From NCBI GenBank assembly GCA_902384455.1, contig CABMCB010000039.1, positions 1 to 48,766 on the forward strand: a stretch of 48,766 nucleotides of DNA, written 5' to 3'. The DNA is from an uncultured archaeon. GTDB lineage: Archaea > Altiarchaeota > Altiarchaeia > IMC4 > SCGC-AAA252-I15. The notes beneath the pieces were generated by a model. The model saw nothing but the letters and a program-made list of their open reading frames with translations. It searched no databases and was not told the DNA's origin. This document shows, in pieces, positions 26,850-35,530 of this stretch (the stretch's first letter is position 1; every line of letters starts with the position of its first letter). The translations under genes were made by a program, and so were the position numbers.

Positions 26850-26867
26850 AACCAAACCGGCCTACTC

Positions 26868-27581
26868 TTACTTCTTCAGCTTAGGGTGGCGGTCAGTCCG
26901 CTCGAAAAGCCCGTCGATAGTGTCCTCATGCTTTTCAGCGACACGAGCAACAGTGTCCTTAAGCCCAAGCCCAAGAGCAAGCCCCATGCCCAAACCGAAG
27001 GCAATTACGATGGCCGTTATGAAAAGCTCAAGTATGCGTTCAAGAACAGCCAGTTTGTCGCCAACGCCCGGCAACAGAAGCGGCAAAGCGATTATCAGGC
27101 CGATGTAGGCGAGGAATATCTTTATTCCAAGCGCAAGCTGGTATGCCATGGCGATTTTCTTCTCTTTCTGTATTGTGTTGCCTACGTAGGATGCCACAAA
27201 GAGCAGTATGATTACCACAAGCAGGCCTTGAACCAGGCTGGGTATGTAGTTGATGAACTCGTATATTATCCTGGTCAAAAAGGGTATGTTGATGACGTCT
27301 GCTGCGGCGCCCAAGAAAAGGAAGATTAGGTACACCTTAAGTATGACTGTCGCAATTTGGCTTATGGTAAATCCGGCGAGAGCGTCCTCAAGACCATAGT
27401 CCGCAATAGTCTCCTCAAGCTTCACCTTCTTGAGGAAAGCCTGCACTACGCTCGCTATCACAGAAGCGACAATGTTCCCCAAAAGCAGGAACACCAACAC
27501 AACTACGACAGCCAATATCGCGTCAATTCCGCGGTTAACAACGTTTGTGGCTACAGCCGAAAAATCTATGTTTGAAATCAT
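26868..27581 (-). CDS. Conserved TM-helix (MscS-related) membrane protein
   Basis: 237 residues from the ATG at 27581; a TTG at 27587 is an alternative, but GAGGT upstream fits the ATG. Four to five membrane helices are seen. Two copies of the pattern GNIVASVIASVVQAFLKKVKLEE... ADYGLEDALAGFTISQIATVILKVYLIFLFLGAAADVINIPFLTRIIYEFINYIPSLVQGLLVVII match the conserved TM-helix family (pfam05552) related to the N-terminal helices of mechanosensitive channels, but no MscS pore/beta domain follows. The C-terminus is a short charged helix. Function is probably membrane-tension or channel related; this is inference. Confidence 0.8.
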   Translation of the reverse strand: MISNIDFSAVATNVVNRGIDAILAVVVVLVFLLLGNIVASVIASVVQAFLKKVKLEETIADYGLEDALAGFTISQIATVILKVYLIFLFLGAAADVINIPFLTRIIYEFINYIPSLVQGLLVVIILLFVASYVGNTIQKEKKIAMAYQLALGIKIFLAYIGLIIALPLLLPGVGDKLAVLERILELFITAIVIAFGLGMGLALGLGLKDTVARVAEKHEDTIDGLFERTDRHPKLKK

Positions 27582-27647
27582 TCTCAATTACCTCACTGGA
27601 GGCGTCTTATCGTTGTACCATATTGCTCAGCAACCTATAAAACCGCC

Positions 27648-28883
27648 TTATGTTAGGAGCAGTTTAAGGAAAAACAGGGGTGACGTCAGTTTGCTTCTTG
27701 CGTCGTCGCTTAATGCGGAAGTGATCTGGTGGGCGACTTCCGGCCTTTTGTTGGCTTTGCTTACGACCAGGTTCAGTAGGAATGTGATGTTGCAAATCCT
27801 CTGCATCATGTAGCTGTTGCGCATTTCGCCGCCTATTTCACACCAGAGGTCTGCGTCATATTTGGCGAGGGTTTTTTCGCTGAAATCCTTTGATTTAACG
27901 GCTTCTTCTATCGTGCGGGCGGCGTAATACCCGCTTAACATTGCATTGCCTATGCCTTCGCCGCTAAAGGGGTCCACAAGACTTGCCGCGTCGCCCACGA
28001 TAACAAATCCGCTTCCGTAATTTTTGATGCGCGTGCTTCCTGAAGGAAGATTCCACCCCTGAACCCCAGTTAAAGGCTTGGCATCCTTGAACCTCCCGGC
28101 AAAACGCGGATGCCCAACCATCTCCTCATGCAACTTCTTCAAATTCACCTTCTTCTTCTGCATTGACGCCTGAGTCATACCCACCCCAACGTTCGCCTTG
28201 CCGTCCTCAAGAGGAAAAATCCAGAAGTAACCCGGCAAAGCCTCATCGACGAAATGAAGCTCAATGTTCCCGCTCAAACCGGAAACACCGCTAAAATACT
28301 GGCGAGTAGCCGCAATAACATGCTTCAAATCAGCGTTACGCAAACCCATTTCACGGCCCACAACGCTGTTGTACCCGTCAGCCCCAACCACCACATTAGC
28401 GCTGAAACTCGCCTGCCCGCCTGGACCGCGCCCTACAACACCCTTGACCACGTTGCCATCCTTAACCAGGCCCGTGACCTCAAACCCCTCGATTACGTCA
28501 ACCTTCTTCTTAGCGTTCTCAAAAAGCAGGCTGTCGTACACCATCCGCCTGCACGTGTAAAACTCGTTTGAGCTTTTGACGCCGACTTCATCCTTTGCGG
28601 GAGTGTAATTGAAAGGAACAGTAAGGCCTTTTCCGTTTGGCGCAGTGATGTACATGCCTGTTACTGTGCCGTGAGGTGAAGCGACCACTGCGTCAACAAG
28701 CCCAAGTTTAGTAAGGAGCCTAAGCGACTTGCCTGAAAGCGCGTCACCGCAGATTTTATCTCTTGGAAACCTTCCTTTGTCCAAAAGCAATGTTGAAATC
28801 CCTGCTTCACCCAGCAATGCGGCGCAAGTGCTACCTGAGGGTCCTCCTCCGACAATCACCACGTCATACGCCTTTTTGGGCAT
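27648..28883 (-). CDS. Geranylgeranyl reductase family FAD protein
   Basis: 411 residues from the ATG at 28883, placed just before the FAD-binding motif (YDVVIVGGGPSGSTCAALLGEAG); a frame opening 22 codons earlier is less likely. Also visible: RDKICGDALSGKSLRLL, VVGADGYNSVVGREM, WIFPLEDGKANVGVGM and GFVIVGDAASLVDPFSGEGIGNAMLSG. This family saturates the geranylgeranyl chains of archaeal membrane lipids, consistent with the isoprenoid genes at 6.6-10.5 kb. The C-terminus is hydrophobic (ITFLLNLVVSKANKR). It is divergent from the PfpI gene. Confidence 0.92.
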   Translation of the reverse strand: MPKKAYDVVIVGGGPSGSTCAALLGEAGISTLLLDKGRFPRDKICGDALSGKSLRLLTKLGLVDAVVASPHGTVTGMYITAPNGKGLTVPFNYTPAKDEVGVKSSNEFYTCRRMVYDSLLFENAKKKVDVIEGFEVTGLVKDGNVVKGVVGRGPGGQASFSANVVVGADGYNSVVGREMGLRNADLKHVIAATRQYFSGVSGLSGNIELHFVDEALPGYFWIFPLEDGKANVGVGMTQASMQKKKVNLKKLHEEMVGHPRFAGRFKDAKPLTGVQGWNLPSGSTRIKNYGSGFVIVGDAASLVDPFSGEGIGNAMLSGYYAARTIEEAVKSKDFSEKTLAKYDADLWCEIGGEMRNSYMMQRICNITFLLNLVVSKANKRPEVAHQITSALSDDARSKLTSPLFFLKLLLT

Positions 28884-28957
28884 ACCATACCTATTTTCGG
28901 CTAATATTAAAAATGCCTCCCACAGTCTTCTTTTAAGGAATTGACTCATACTTCAAC
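28884..28957. promoter_or_regulatory. Divergent promoter region (geranylgeranyl reductase / PfpI)
   Basis: The 74-base gap contains the A/T-rich box TAATATTAAAAA (about 28902-28913), about 20-30 bases before the minus-strand ATG and suited to a leaderless start. A weaker box (CTTTTAAGG, about 28929-28937) serves the plus-strand gene. Confidence 0.4.
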
Positions 28958-29467
28958 ATGAAAAAAGCGCTTATTCTCGCGGCACCAAACTTCCAGGACA
29001 TTGAACTGCTCTACCCTAAAATCCGCCTAACAGAAGCCGGAATAAAAGTGACGGTCGCAGGATTGGGCGAAGACAGCTACAAAGGGAAATACGGCTACCC
29101 GGTGGACTGCGACGCAGACATCAAGAACGTCCGCCCGTTAGAGTACGACGCAATAATCATACCCGGCGGCTGGGCCCCAGACCACATACGCCAAAGCAAA
29201 GCCGCGTTAAACGCAGTGAAAACACTGCACAAGAAAGGGCGGGTTGTCGCCGCAATATGCCACGGCGGCTGGGTGCTTGCGTCAGCCGGCATCATCAAAG
29301 GCAAAGCTGTCACAAGCTACATAGCAATCAAAGACGACATGATAAACGCGGGCGCACACTGGACGGACAAAGAAGTCGTAGTGGACCAAAACATAATAAC
29401 CAGCAGGAAACCAGATGACTTGCCCGCTTTCATGAAGGCGATACTAAAGCAACTTAACGCAAAGTGA
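28958..29467 (+). CDS. PfpI/DJ-1 family protein (protease/deglycase-like)
   Basis: 169 residues. Class I glutamine-amidotransferase-like fold with Glu16 (NFQDIEL), the nucleophile elbow AAICHGG with Cys101-His102, and the typical C-terminal pattern VTSYIAIKDDMINAGAHW and DQNIITSRKPDDLPAFMKAI. PfpI/YhbO-type proteins act in stress protection as oligomeric peptidases or glyoxalase/deglycases. The stop overlaps the start of the next gene (GTGA). Confidence 0.93.
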   Translation: MKKALILAAPNFQDIELLYPKIRLTEAGIKVTVAGLGEDSYKGKYGYPVDCDADIKNVRPLEYDAIIIPGGWAPDHIRQSKAALNAVKTLHKKGRVVAAICHGGWVLASAGIIKGKAVTSYIAIKDDMINAGAHWTDKEVVVDQNIITSRKPDDLPAFMKAILKQLNAK

Positions 29468-30030
29468 TTCCTACAAAAGACGCCAAAAAGCTGGGCGAAA
29501 TAGCGTCTGAAATAAACGCATGCACCCTCTGTCCCCTCTCTAAAACGCGCACATTAGCAGTACCCGGTGAAGGACCCCAAAACGCCCGCATACTTCTTGT
29601 GGGAGAAGCGCCCGGAAGAAACGAAGACAAAACAGGAAAACCATTCGCAGGAGCAGCAGGAAACATACTCACAGAAGCGCTAACCAAAGCAGAAATAAAC
29701 AGGGCCGACTGCTTCATAACAAGCGTCATAAAATGCCGGCCACCAGGCAACAGGAAGCCCAACGACGATGAAATAGACGCATGCTGCACCCACCTCGCCC
29801 GGCAAATAGCCTCCGTCAACCCGGACGTGATAGTCCCATTGGGAAACGTCGCTCTAACAACACTCACAGGACTCAAAAACATCGGCGAAATGCACGGGAA
29901 ACAAATCACAATGACAAACAAAACATACGTCCCCGCCTACCATCCGGCGGCAGTCTTATACAACCGGAAACTCATGGAAAAATTAATCTGGGACCTGAGT
30001 GTTGCGGCCTCAATAACCAGCGACGACTGA
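29464..30030 (+). CDS. udg: Family 4 uracil-DNA glycosylase (4Fe-4S)
   Basis: 188 residues from a GTG that overlaps the preceding stop. Four cysteines in the family 4 pattern (Cys20, Cys23, Cys91, Cys107) bind a 4Fe-4S cluster. Motif A is GEAPGRNEDKTGKPFAGAAG at 47-66 and motif B is YHPAAVLYNR near 159. It removes uracil from DNA after cytosine deamination. The same stretch holds a Y-family polymerase at 30560, giving a small DNA-maintenance group. Confidence 0.95.
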   Translation: MIPTKDAKKLGEIASEINACTLCPLSKTRTLAVPGEGPQNARILLVGEAPGRNEDKTGKPFAGAAGNILTEALTKAEINRADCFITSVIKCRPPGNRKPNDDEIDACCTHLARQIASVNPDVIVPLGNVALTTLTGLKNIGEMHGKQITMTNKTYVPAYHPAAVLYNRKLMEKLIWDLSVAASITSDD

Positions 30031-30064
30031 GCCGGCTCTTAAATCCTTGTCTGTTTAACGTAAA

Positions 30065-30073
30065 CTTATTAAA
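30065..30073 (+). promoter_or_regulatory. TATA-like box before the DUF2203 gene
   Basis: CTTATTAAA lies 24-32 bases before the ATG at 30097, as expected for a leaderless transcript. Confidence 0.5.
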
Positions 30074-30096
30074 GAACAGTGCCCTGAACCTAACAG

Positions 30097-30492
30097 ATGG
30101 AGAAAATCTATTACACGATTGAAGAGGCCAACCTCAAAATCAAGTATGTCGAGGAGTGCGTAATCAAGCTGATGAGCCTTGAGAGGGCCATCCGCCTGCT
30201 CGACAGCATAGAAATCCAGCCGAGAGAAAACAACATTGAAGACGAGATGATGGACGTTGAGTTCAGCCTCAAATACCACAGGCTCAACACTGAATTCTAC
30301 ACTCTACTGGGGGAACTTCTCACCAAAGGAATACTTGTGCGCGACCTGGAGCTTGGAGTAGTGGACTTCCTAAGCCGCCACAAAGACGAAGAAGTCTACT
30401 TATGCTGGGAACAAGGCGAAAAAGAAATCAAATACTGGCACTACGCCCAAGACCCATTCAACAGCAGAAGACCAATAAGCCTACTCAAGTAA
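30097..30492 (+). CDS. DUF2203 family protein
   Basis: 131 residues. It begins KIYYTIEEANLKIKYVEECVIKL and ends ELGVVDFLSRHKDEEVYLCWEQGEKEIKYWHYAQDPFNSRRPI, the two hallmark segments of DUF2203 (helical N-terminus, then the EVYLCW-GE-EI-YWH pattern). Function is unknown. It carries its own TATA-like box. Confidence 0.85.
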   Translation: MEKIYYTIEEANLKIKYVEECVIKLMSLERAIRLLDSIEIQPRENNIEDEMMDVEFSLKYHRLNTEFYTLLGELLTKGILVRDLELGVVDFLSRHKDEEVYLCWEQGEKEIKYWHYAQDPFNSRRPISLLK

Positions 30493-30559
30493 AGAGACAT
30501 TTTTCCGCCGCACAAAGACGGCAGACATTCTTAACCGCCTTCCACGAAATTACCCTAAC

Positions 30560-31642
30560 GTGGACCGCATCATAATGCTCGCCGACTTAGACGCATTCTA
30601 CGCAAGCGTCGAAGAAAAAGACAACCCGGCGATAAAAGGCAAACCAGTCATAGTCGGAATGTACAGCGGACGCGGCCCAGATTCCGGCGCCGTCGCCGCC
30701 TGCAATTACGTGGCCCGCGCTCTAGGCGTCCGAAGCGGAATGCCTCTATCCCAAGCCAAAAACCTGGCGCCAGACGCCGTCTTCATAAAAGCCGACAAAG
30801 AAAAATACGGCACCGTAAGCGACCGCATAATGGAAATACTCGAATCCCACGCCGACGTCATAGAACAAGTAAGCATAGACGAAGCATACCTCGACGTAAC
30901 CACCAAAACAAAAGGCGACTACAAAGAAGCAGAAACCCTAGCAAAAAACATAAAAAAAACAATCCAAGACACAGAAAAAATCACAATAACAATAGGAATC
31001 GGCCCAAACAAACTCATAGCAAAAACGGCCTCCGGAATGCAAAAGCCAGACGGCCTAACAATCATCCCCCCAGACAAAGCAGCCGAAACAATCGCCGCCC
31101 TAACAGCCCGCAAGCTGCACGGAGTAGGCCCAAAAATAGAAGAAGAACTTAACGCGCTGGGCGCGCAAACAATCAAAGACATACGAGAAATACCCGCTGA
31201 AAAGCTCATCGAAACTTTCGGGGAAGCGCGCGGCCGCCTTCTTTTTGATCACTGTCGCGGTCTGGATGGTTCTCCTGTTTTGCCGCGTGTTAAGGAGCAG
31301 TTTTCTCGGCTTGCGACTTTGCCTAAGAATTCCGGCGACGTGAAGGAAATCGAACCAACTTTGAAGGCGCTTGCTGGGGATGTTCATCGCAGTGTTACCG
31401 CGGAGGGCGCTTTTTATCGGCAGGTGAGTCTTATTGCGGTTTCGGAGGGGCGGATTCACACTAAAAACAAGACGCTTGCTGCGCCCTCCGACAGCAGGGA
31501 AGTTTTGGTTTCTGAGGCTCAGAAGCTTCTGTCAAATTTTCTTGCGGAAAACCCATTGATTTCCATCCGCCGTATCGGGGTGCGCGTGGGAGAGCTCTCG
31601 CGCGAAAAACCAAAGCAAAAAAATCTGTCTGACTTCCTGTAG
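30560..31642 (+). CDS. dinB: Y-family DNA polymerase IV (Dpo4/DinB)
   Basis: 360 residues, starting at a GTG (GTGGACCGC); the next ATG is inside the first beta strand. Catalytic acidic residues are visible: Asp9 and Asp11 region (LADLDAFYASVEE) and the SIDEAYLDV motif near residue 100. The helix-hairpin-helix (RKLHGVGPKIEEELNALGAQTI) and little-finger region follow. The C-terminal tail KPKQKNLSDFL resembles a PCNA-interacting box (QKNLSDFL). It performs translesion synthesis. DNA switches from A/C-rich to G/T-rich at about 31200 inside the gene. Confidence 0.95.
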   Translation: MDRIIMLADLDAFYASVEEKDNPAIKGKPVIVGMYSGRGPDSGAVAACNYVARALGVRSGMPLSQAKNLAPDAVFIKADKEKYGTVSDRIMEILESHADVIEQVSIDEAYLDVTTKTKGDYKEAETLAKNIKKTIQDTEKITITIGIGPNKLIAKTASGMQKPDGLTIIPPDKAAETIAALTARKLHGVGPKIEEELNALGAQTIKDIREIPAEKLIETFGEARGRLLFDHCRGLDGSPVLPRVKEQFSRLATLPKNSGDVKEIEPTLKALAGDVHRSVTAEGAFYRQVSLIAVSEGRIHTKNKTLAAPSDSREVLVSEAQKLLSNFLAENPLISIRRIGVRVGELSREKPKQKNLSDFL

Positions 31643-31645
31643 ACT

Positions 31646-33142
31646 CTAAATGTTTATGGGCAGGCTGATGAGGTTCCAGCCGAAGTAGAGGCGATTTGTC
31701 GCCTGGATTGCCCCATCGAACACGGTGAATGTGCTATTGGAGGGTGCGTAAGCGGCGTTGTTTACTGAGTCTATTGCGAGGCAATTCCACGTATACCCCC
31801 CGTTTGCCATCTCTAAAACATTGAAAGAATTGGAGGTGAAGTTTCCGGAAGCACCCTGAGTTTCAGAAGCGAACAGTCCGGTTGCGTTCCAGACGTTGAG
31901 AGTGATGTTTGCGAGTTCGTATGTTTCCGTCGCATTGCAGGTGAAAGTTTGGCTGTGGTCGGATGTCGTAGTGCCGTTCTGGGGTGCGTCAAGGCGAACT
32001 GCCGGAGACGCAAAGTCCTGCGTGAACGCGTCAAAGCCCGTGGAACCTATGCTCATAAAAAGCATCCCGTCCGCCAGCGCCGGCGACGTGGAATACCAAG
32101 GTGTGGAATAACTCCAAACTAATCCCCCCGTGGTCGAATTAAGGGCCTTGAGGTCGTACTGCTGCCACCCGTTAAAGTAGACTACTCCGTTTGCTACCAC
32201 AGGCGTGTTGCGGCTGAACCCATTGTCTGCGGTGTAATTCCACAGTTGGGCTCCGGTTGAGGCGTTTAGGGCATACAAGTGCGTGTCTTCGGAGCCTATG
32301 TACACTCTCCCATATGCTAATGCGGGCGATGAATCTATGTTGCCTCCTGTCCTATAGCTCCACAACAGGGCCCCCGTTGAGGCATTCAAAGCGTAGACGT
32401 AGTGGTCTCTTGAGCCTACGTACACCCTACCGTATGCTACCGCGGGCGAAGAGTAATAGACGTCGTCTCCGGTAGTGTAATTCCATATGTGGGCTCCGGT
32501 TGAGGCGTTCAACGCATACACACTGTTATCCCTAGAGCCAATGTATACTACGCCGCCGGAAACCGCCGGAGAAGACTCGATGCTGTCTCCAACGGAATAA
32601 TTCCATATGTGGGCGCCTGTCGAAGCATTCAAAGCTAAAACCAGCGCATCAAGACCCCCAAAAAACACGGCTCCGCCAGAAACAGTCGCAGAAGAAGTCA
32701 CTCCTGACGAACTCATGTTGACGCACCAAATCTTTATGCCCGTGCTCTCGTTGACTGCGCAAAAGGCATTATGGTTCCAGAAATTCCCTTCATAAACAAT
32801 GCCGTTTGCGACCGCAGGAGCAGCTTGCGCGAAGCTCCAGCTGGGGTCAAAAGGAAAATTCCAAATATACTCCCCCGACGAAGCGTTATAAGCCCACAAA
32901 CCTCCTTGAGACTTTCCCATAAAAACAATCCCGTCAACCACAGTAGGCTCACTCATGATACCATACCCGTCAACATACCACGACCACTTCTCCACAAGTT
33001 TGCTCGGATTAACAATCTCAGACGAAAAACCCGAATGATTCAAGTCATGATGAAACATAGGCCAAACGTCCGCTGAAGCAAACGCTGACAACAAGACAAA
33101 AACAGCGAGAAAAGATAAGCCTGAGCAAGCAATCTTCTCCAT
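31646..33142 (-). CDS. Secreted PQQ-like beta-propeller protein with short C-terminal stub
   Basis: 498 residues from the ATG at 33142, preceded by a strong GGAGGTTGAT ribosome-binding site; a TTG at 33148 is an alternative. A signal peptide (MEKIACSGLSFLAVFVLLSAFASA) is followed by WPMFHHDLNHSGF and about seven propeller blades of the type VYALNASTGAHIWNYTTGD. A small Ig-like beta segment follows (VRLDAPQNGTTTSDHSQTF... AIDSVNNAAYAPSNSTFTV). The protein ends GWNLISLPINI, which normally opens a longer GWNLISLP domain, so the C-terminus may be truncated. It converges on the polymerase gene with a 3-base gap. Confidence 0.88.
   Translation of the reverse strand: MEKIACSGLSFLAVFVLLSAFASADVWPMFHHDLNHSGFSSEIVNPSKLVEKWSWYVDGYGIMSEPTVVDGIVFMGKSQGGLWAYNASSGEYIWNFPFDPSWSFAQAAPAVANGIVYEGNFWNHNAFCAVNESTGIKIWCVNMSSSGVTSSATVSGGAVFFGGLDALVLALNASTGAHIWNYSVGDSIESSPAVSGGVVYIGSRDNSVYALNASTGAHIWNYTTGDDVYYSSPAVAYGRVYVGSRDHYVYALNASTGALLWSYRTGGNIDSSPALAYGRVYIGSEDTHLYALNASTGAQLWNYTADNGFSRNTPVVANGVVYFNGWQQYDLKALNSTTGGLVWSYSTPWYSTSPALADGMLFMSIGSTGFDAFTQDFASPAVRLDAPQNGTTTSDHSQTFTCNATETYELANITLNVWNATGLFASETQGASGNFTSNSFNVLEMANGGYTWNCLAIDSVNNAAYAPSNSTFTVFDGAIQATNRLYFGWNLISLPINI
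32230..32640 (-). repeat. Tandem ~120-bp repeats encoding propeller blades
   Basis: Four blade units recur at about 120-123-base spacing; the related segment coding for NASTGA lies at about 32251, 32371, 32494 and 32614. The units remain similar at the DNA level, which points to recent expansion or exchange between blades. Confidence 0.75.
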
Positions 33143-33171
33143 AATCAACCTCCATACACTCTAGGTAAAAT

Positions 33172-33181
33172 CTTTATATAG
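33172..33181 (-). promoter_or_regulatory. TATA-like box for the PQQ-like protein gene
   Basis: The minus strand reads CTATATAAAG about 30-40 bases before the ATG at 33142. With the strong ribosome-binding site this gives a short leader. Confidence 0.55.
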
Positions 33182-33213
33182 CCAAGATGCCCCCGCAGCA
33201 GAACCCTTTTACA

Positions 33214-33888
33214 TCACATGTACTTGTGCATCATATACAAGACGACGAATACGCCCACAAGAGCCGCACCCACCTCCAAATAAGGAAACGCGCCCCCCGA
33301 CTGAGAACCATTAGCCTTTGCCAATTCAGCCGCCCTCTTCGCCTCCTCGATAGTAACGCACTTCCACCCGCTTGCGCACACTCTGCCGCGCGGGCAATCT
33401 GAATCCTTCACGCACTCCATGACGGAATACTCAACTTTAATCTCCCTCCTTTTCGTAACCGTACCGTCCTTCCCATAGGCGACCACAAGGACGCTTTCGT
33501 TGCCGCTCAAATTCCCAGAAGCAATAATATGGCGAGGTATGCTGCCGACTGAAACAAAGCAGCCATCAAGGTTACTCCAGGAGCAGCCAGCTCCGGAGCA
33601 ACCTAAAGTTCCATTAAAATTCCCCCCCGAAAAAGAAGCAAAAGGACGCTCGCCCTCAACCAACACGCAAACGTCCTTAACCAAATCATCCAAATTCACC
33701 ACATCAACCCTAACAGTAAAAGCGCTAGCCGAAGTATTACACCTCAAAACCGAACCCGCAGAAGAACAAAGCCCATTCAAAGAACGCACACTCAAATTAA
33801 CGCCGCCAGAATCATCCTCCAACACCGCCTGACCGCACACCTGAACCACAAAAACAGCCAAAACCAAAGCAACCAAAAAAAACCTCAT
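33214..33888 (-). CDS. Small secreted, C-terminally anchored protein
   Basis: 224 residues from the ATG at 33888; a frame 7 codons longer is possible. A signal peptide (MRFFLVALVLAVFVVQVCGQA) is followed by a beta-rich domain with paired Cys and a short Cys cluster (CVKDSDCPRGRVCASGWKC, near residue 165). A C-terminal membrane helix (YLEVGAALVGVFVVLYMMHKY) anchors it. No family recognised. The plus strand is very A/C-rich here although the gene is on the minus strand. Confidence 0.75.
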   Translation of the reverse strand: MRFFLVALVLAVFVVQVCGQAVLEDDSGGVNLSVRSLNGLCSSAGSVLRCNTSASAFTVRVDVVNLDDLVKDVCVLVEGERPFASFSGGNFNGTLGCSGAGCSWSNLDGCFVSVGSIPRHIIASGNLSGNESVLVVAYGKDGTVTKRREIKVEYSVMECVKDSDCPRGRVCASGWKCVTIEEAKRAAELAKANGSQSGGAFPYLEVGAALVGVFVVLYMMHKYM

Positions 33889-33925
33889 CACTAACCAATT
33901 CAACCCCACAATTTAAAATAAGCGA

Positions 33926-33934
33926 TTTATTAAG
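33926..33934 (+). promoter_or_regulatory. TATA-like box for the DEAD-box helicase gene
   Basis: TTTATTAAG lies about 100 bases before the ATG at 34030, implying a leader of roughly 75 nt. Such a leader is unusual here, where most genes look leaderless, but is known for cold-regulated archaeal deaD genes. Confidence 0.45.
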
Positions 33935-34029
33935 CGAAACTCCCCCATACTCCACATACGAACGAATGTATTCCGACTCCGAACGAGCTCGACTTGATTC
34001 TGTAGTGAAAGGAGTACAAAAATAGGAAG

Positions 34030-35481
34030 ATGTCAGAACCATTATACAACAACCCGAACAGAGACCGCACTTCGCACCGCGAAAACCCACAACACCACCC
34101 ACGCGAAAACCGCCCAGGAAGAAGCAACTCCAGCCAACAAACACGACCAGACTCCGGCCCGCGACAACAAGACCGACAAAGCAGAGACGGAAAAGCACCA
34201 GGAGAACGCCCGCAAGGACGATACCCCCCACGGTCATCATCATACCGCACAGGCGGCCGCCCGCAAGGACGATACGGCAGACCCCAAGGAAGAGGACGAC
34301 CCAGACGCGAGGCGCTCCCCTCAGACGTAGAGCGAGTAAAAAAGAAGCTCGCTGCGACGCCGTCGGCAGCTGAAGGATTCAAGAAGTTCAATCTCGACGA
34401 GAATATCCACAAGGGGATACAGGGTTTAGGTTACGAAGACCCTTCCCCCATCCAGGAGGAGACCATTCCGCACGCAATAAGCCGGAAGGACATAATAGGA
34501 CAGGCGAAGACCGGAACAGGAAAAACAACAGCATTCGGCATACCACTTCTCCACCAGATAGTCCCCGAGGAACCCACCGTACAGGGACTCGTACTCACCC
34601 CCACCCGCGAATTAGCCCAGCAGGTGGCCGCCGAATTGGAGGCGCTTTCAATGCACACTCCCATCCGCATACTATGCGTTTTCGGCGGAGTAGGCGTAGA
34701 ACCGCAGGCAACGAAACTAAGGCAGGGCGTCCACGTTCTTGTAGGAACTCCCGGCCGAATACTCGACCACCTTGAGCGGGGCAACCTGAACCTTTCGCGC
34801 GTCCGAGTCGCCATACTCGACGAAGCAGACCGGATGCTCGACATGGGGTTCATAGACGACGTGGAGAAAATCCTAAAGCACACGACGGCGGACAAGCGTC
34901 AGACGCTGCTTTTTTCGGCGACAATGCCTGAAGGAATACTCAGATTAGCCCACCGCCACCTCAAGGACCCGCACACCGTCAAAGTCAGCGAAGACGACCT
35001 CACCGTCGAAGGAGTAAACCAGAAGTACGTTGAAGTCATAGACCAAAGGGAAAAATTCCCCACTTTCATGCGCATACTCGAAGCGGAAAAGCCTGAAAGA
35101 GCCCTAATCTTCGCAGGAACCCAAAGATTCTGCGAAACACTCGCCTACAGAATGCGCGACAGAAACCTGTCCGTCGGAAGCCTCCACGGAGGAATGAGCC
35201 AGGCGCAACGCAACCGCGTCCTAATGCAGTTCCACGAAGGCAAAATCCAGTACCTCGTCGCAACAGACGTTGCAGCACGAGGCCTCGACATACCCGCAGT
35301 AAGCCACGTAATAAATTACGACATACCCCGGGATCCCATGGACTACGTCCACCGGATAGGAAGAACAGCGCGAGTAGGAAAAACAGGCACGGCCATAACC
35401 ATAGTGCCAAAGGCAGAAGTCAGGCAGATTTGGCTCATAGAACACCAAGCGCGCACCAAAATAACCAAAGCCGAATACTAA
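34030..35481 (+). CDS. DEAD-box RNA helicase with Arg/Gly/Gln-rich N-terminus
   Basis: 483 residues. The first ~95 residues are low-complexity (Arg, Gln, Pro, Gly, Asn; repeated RPQGRYPPR, RPQGRYGRPQGRG). The helicase core has GYEDPSPIQ (Q motif), AKTGTGKT (I), PTRELAQQ (Ia), TPGRILDHL (Ib), DEAD (II), SAT (III), RGLD (V) and HRIGRTARVGKTG (VI). It unwinds RNA during ribosome assembly or in the cold. Many relatives carry the RG-rich tail at the C-terminus; here it is at the N-terminus and the protein ends shortly after the core. It has a probable 5' leader. Confidence 0.95.
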   Translation: MSEPLYNNPNRDRTSHRENPQHHPRENRPGRSNSSQQTRPDSGPRQQDRQSRDGKAPGERPQGRYPPRSSSYRTGGRPQGRYGRPQGRGRPRREALPSDVERVKKKLAATPSAAEGFKKFNLDENIHKGIQGLGYEDPSPIQEETIPHAISRKDIIGQAKTGTGKTTAFGIPLLHQIVPEEPTVQGLVLTPTRELAQQVAAELEALSMHTPIRILCVFGGVGVEPQATKLRQGVHVLVGTPGRILDHLERGNLNLSRVRVAILDEADRMLDMGFIDDVEKILKHTTADKRQTLLFSATMPEGILRLAHRHLKDPHTVKVSEDDLTVEGVNQKYVEVIDQREKFPTFMRILEAEKPERALIFAGTQRFCETLAYRMRDRNLSVGSLHGGMSQAQRNRVLMQFHEGKIQYLVATDVAARGLDIPAVSHVINYDIPRDPMDYVHRIGRTARVGKTGTAITIVPKAEVRQIWLIEHQARTKITKAEY

Positions 35482-35490
35482 AACCCGCGC

Positions 35491-35500
35491 TTTTATACTC
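35491..35500 (+). promoter_or_regulatory. TATA-like box before the 56-residue membrane protein
   Basis: TTTTATACTC lies 31-40 bases before the ATG at 35531. Confidence 0.45.
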
Positions 35501-35530
35501 CTCTAACCACGATTGTAACAGGACATTAAA

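Noticed and set aside
32230..32640. Non-coding tandem repeat or CRISPR
   Set aside because: The 120-bp units stay in frame and encode propeller blades.
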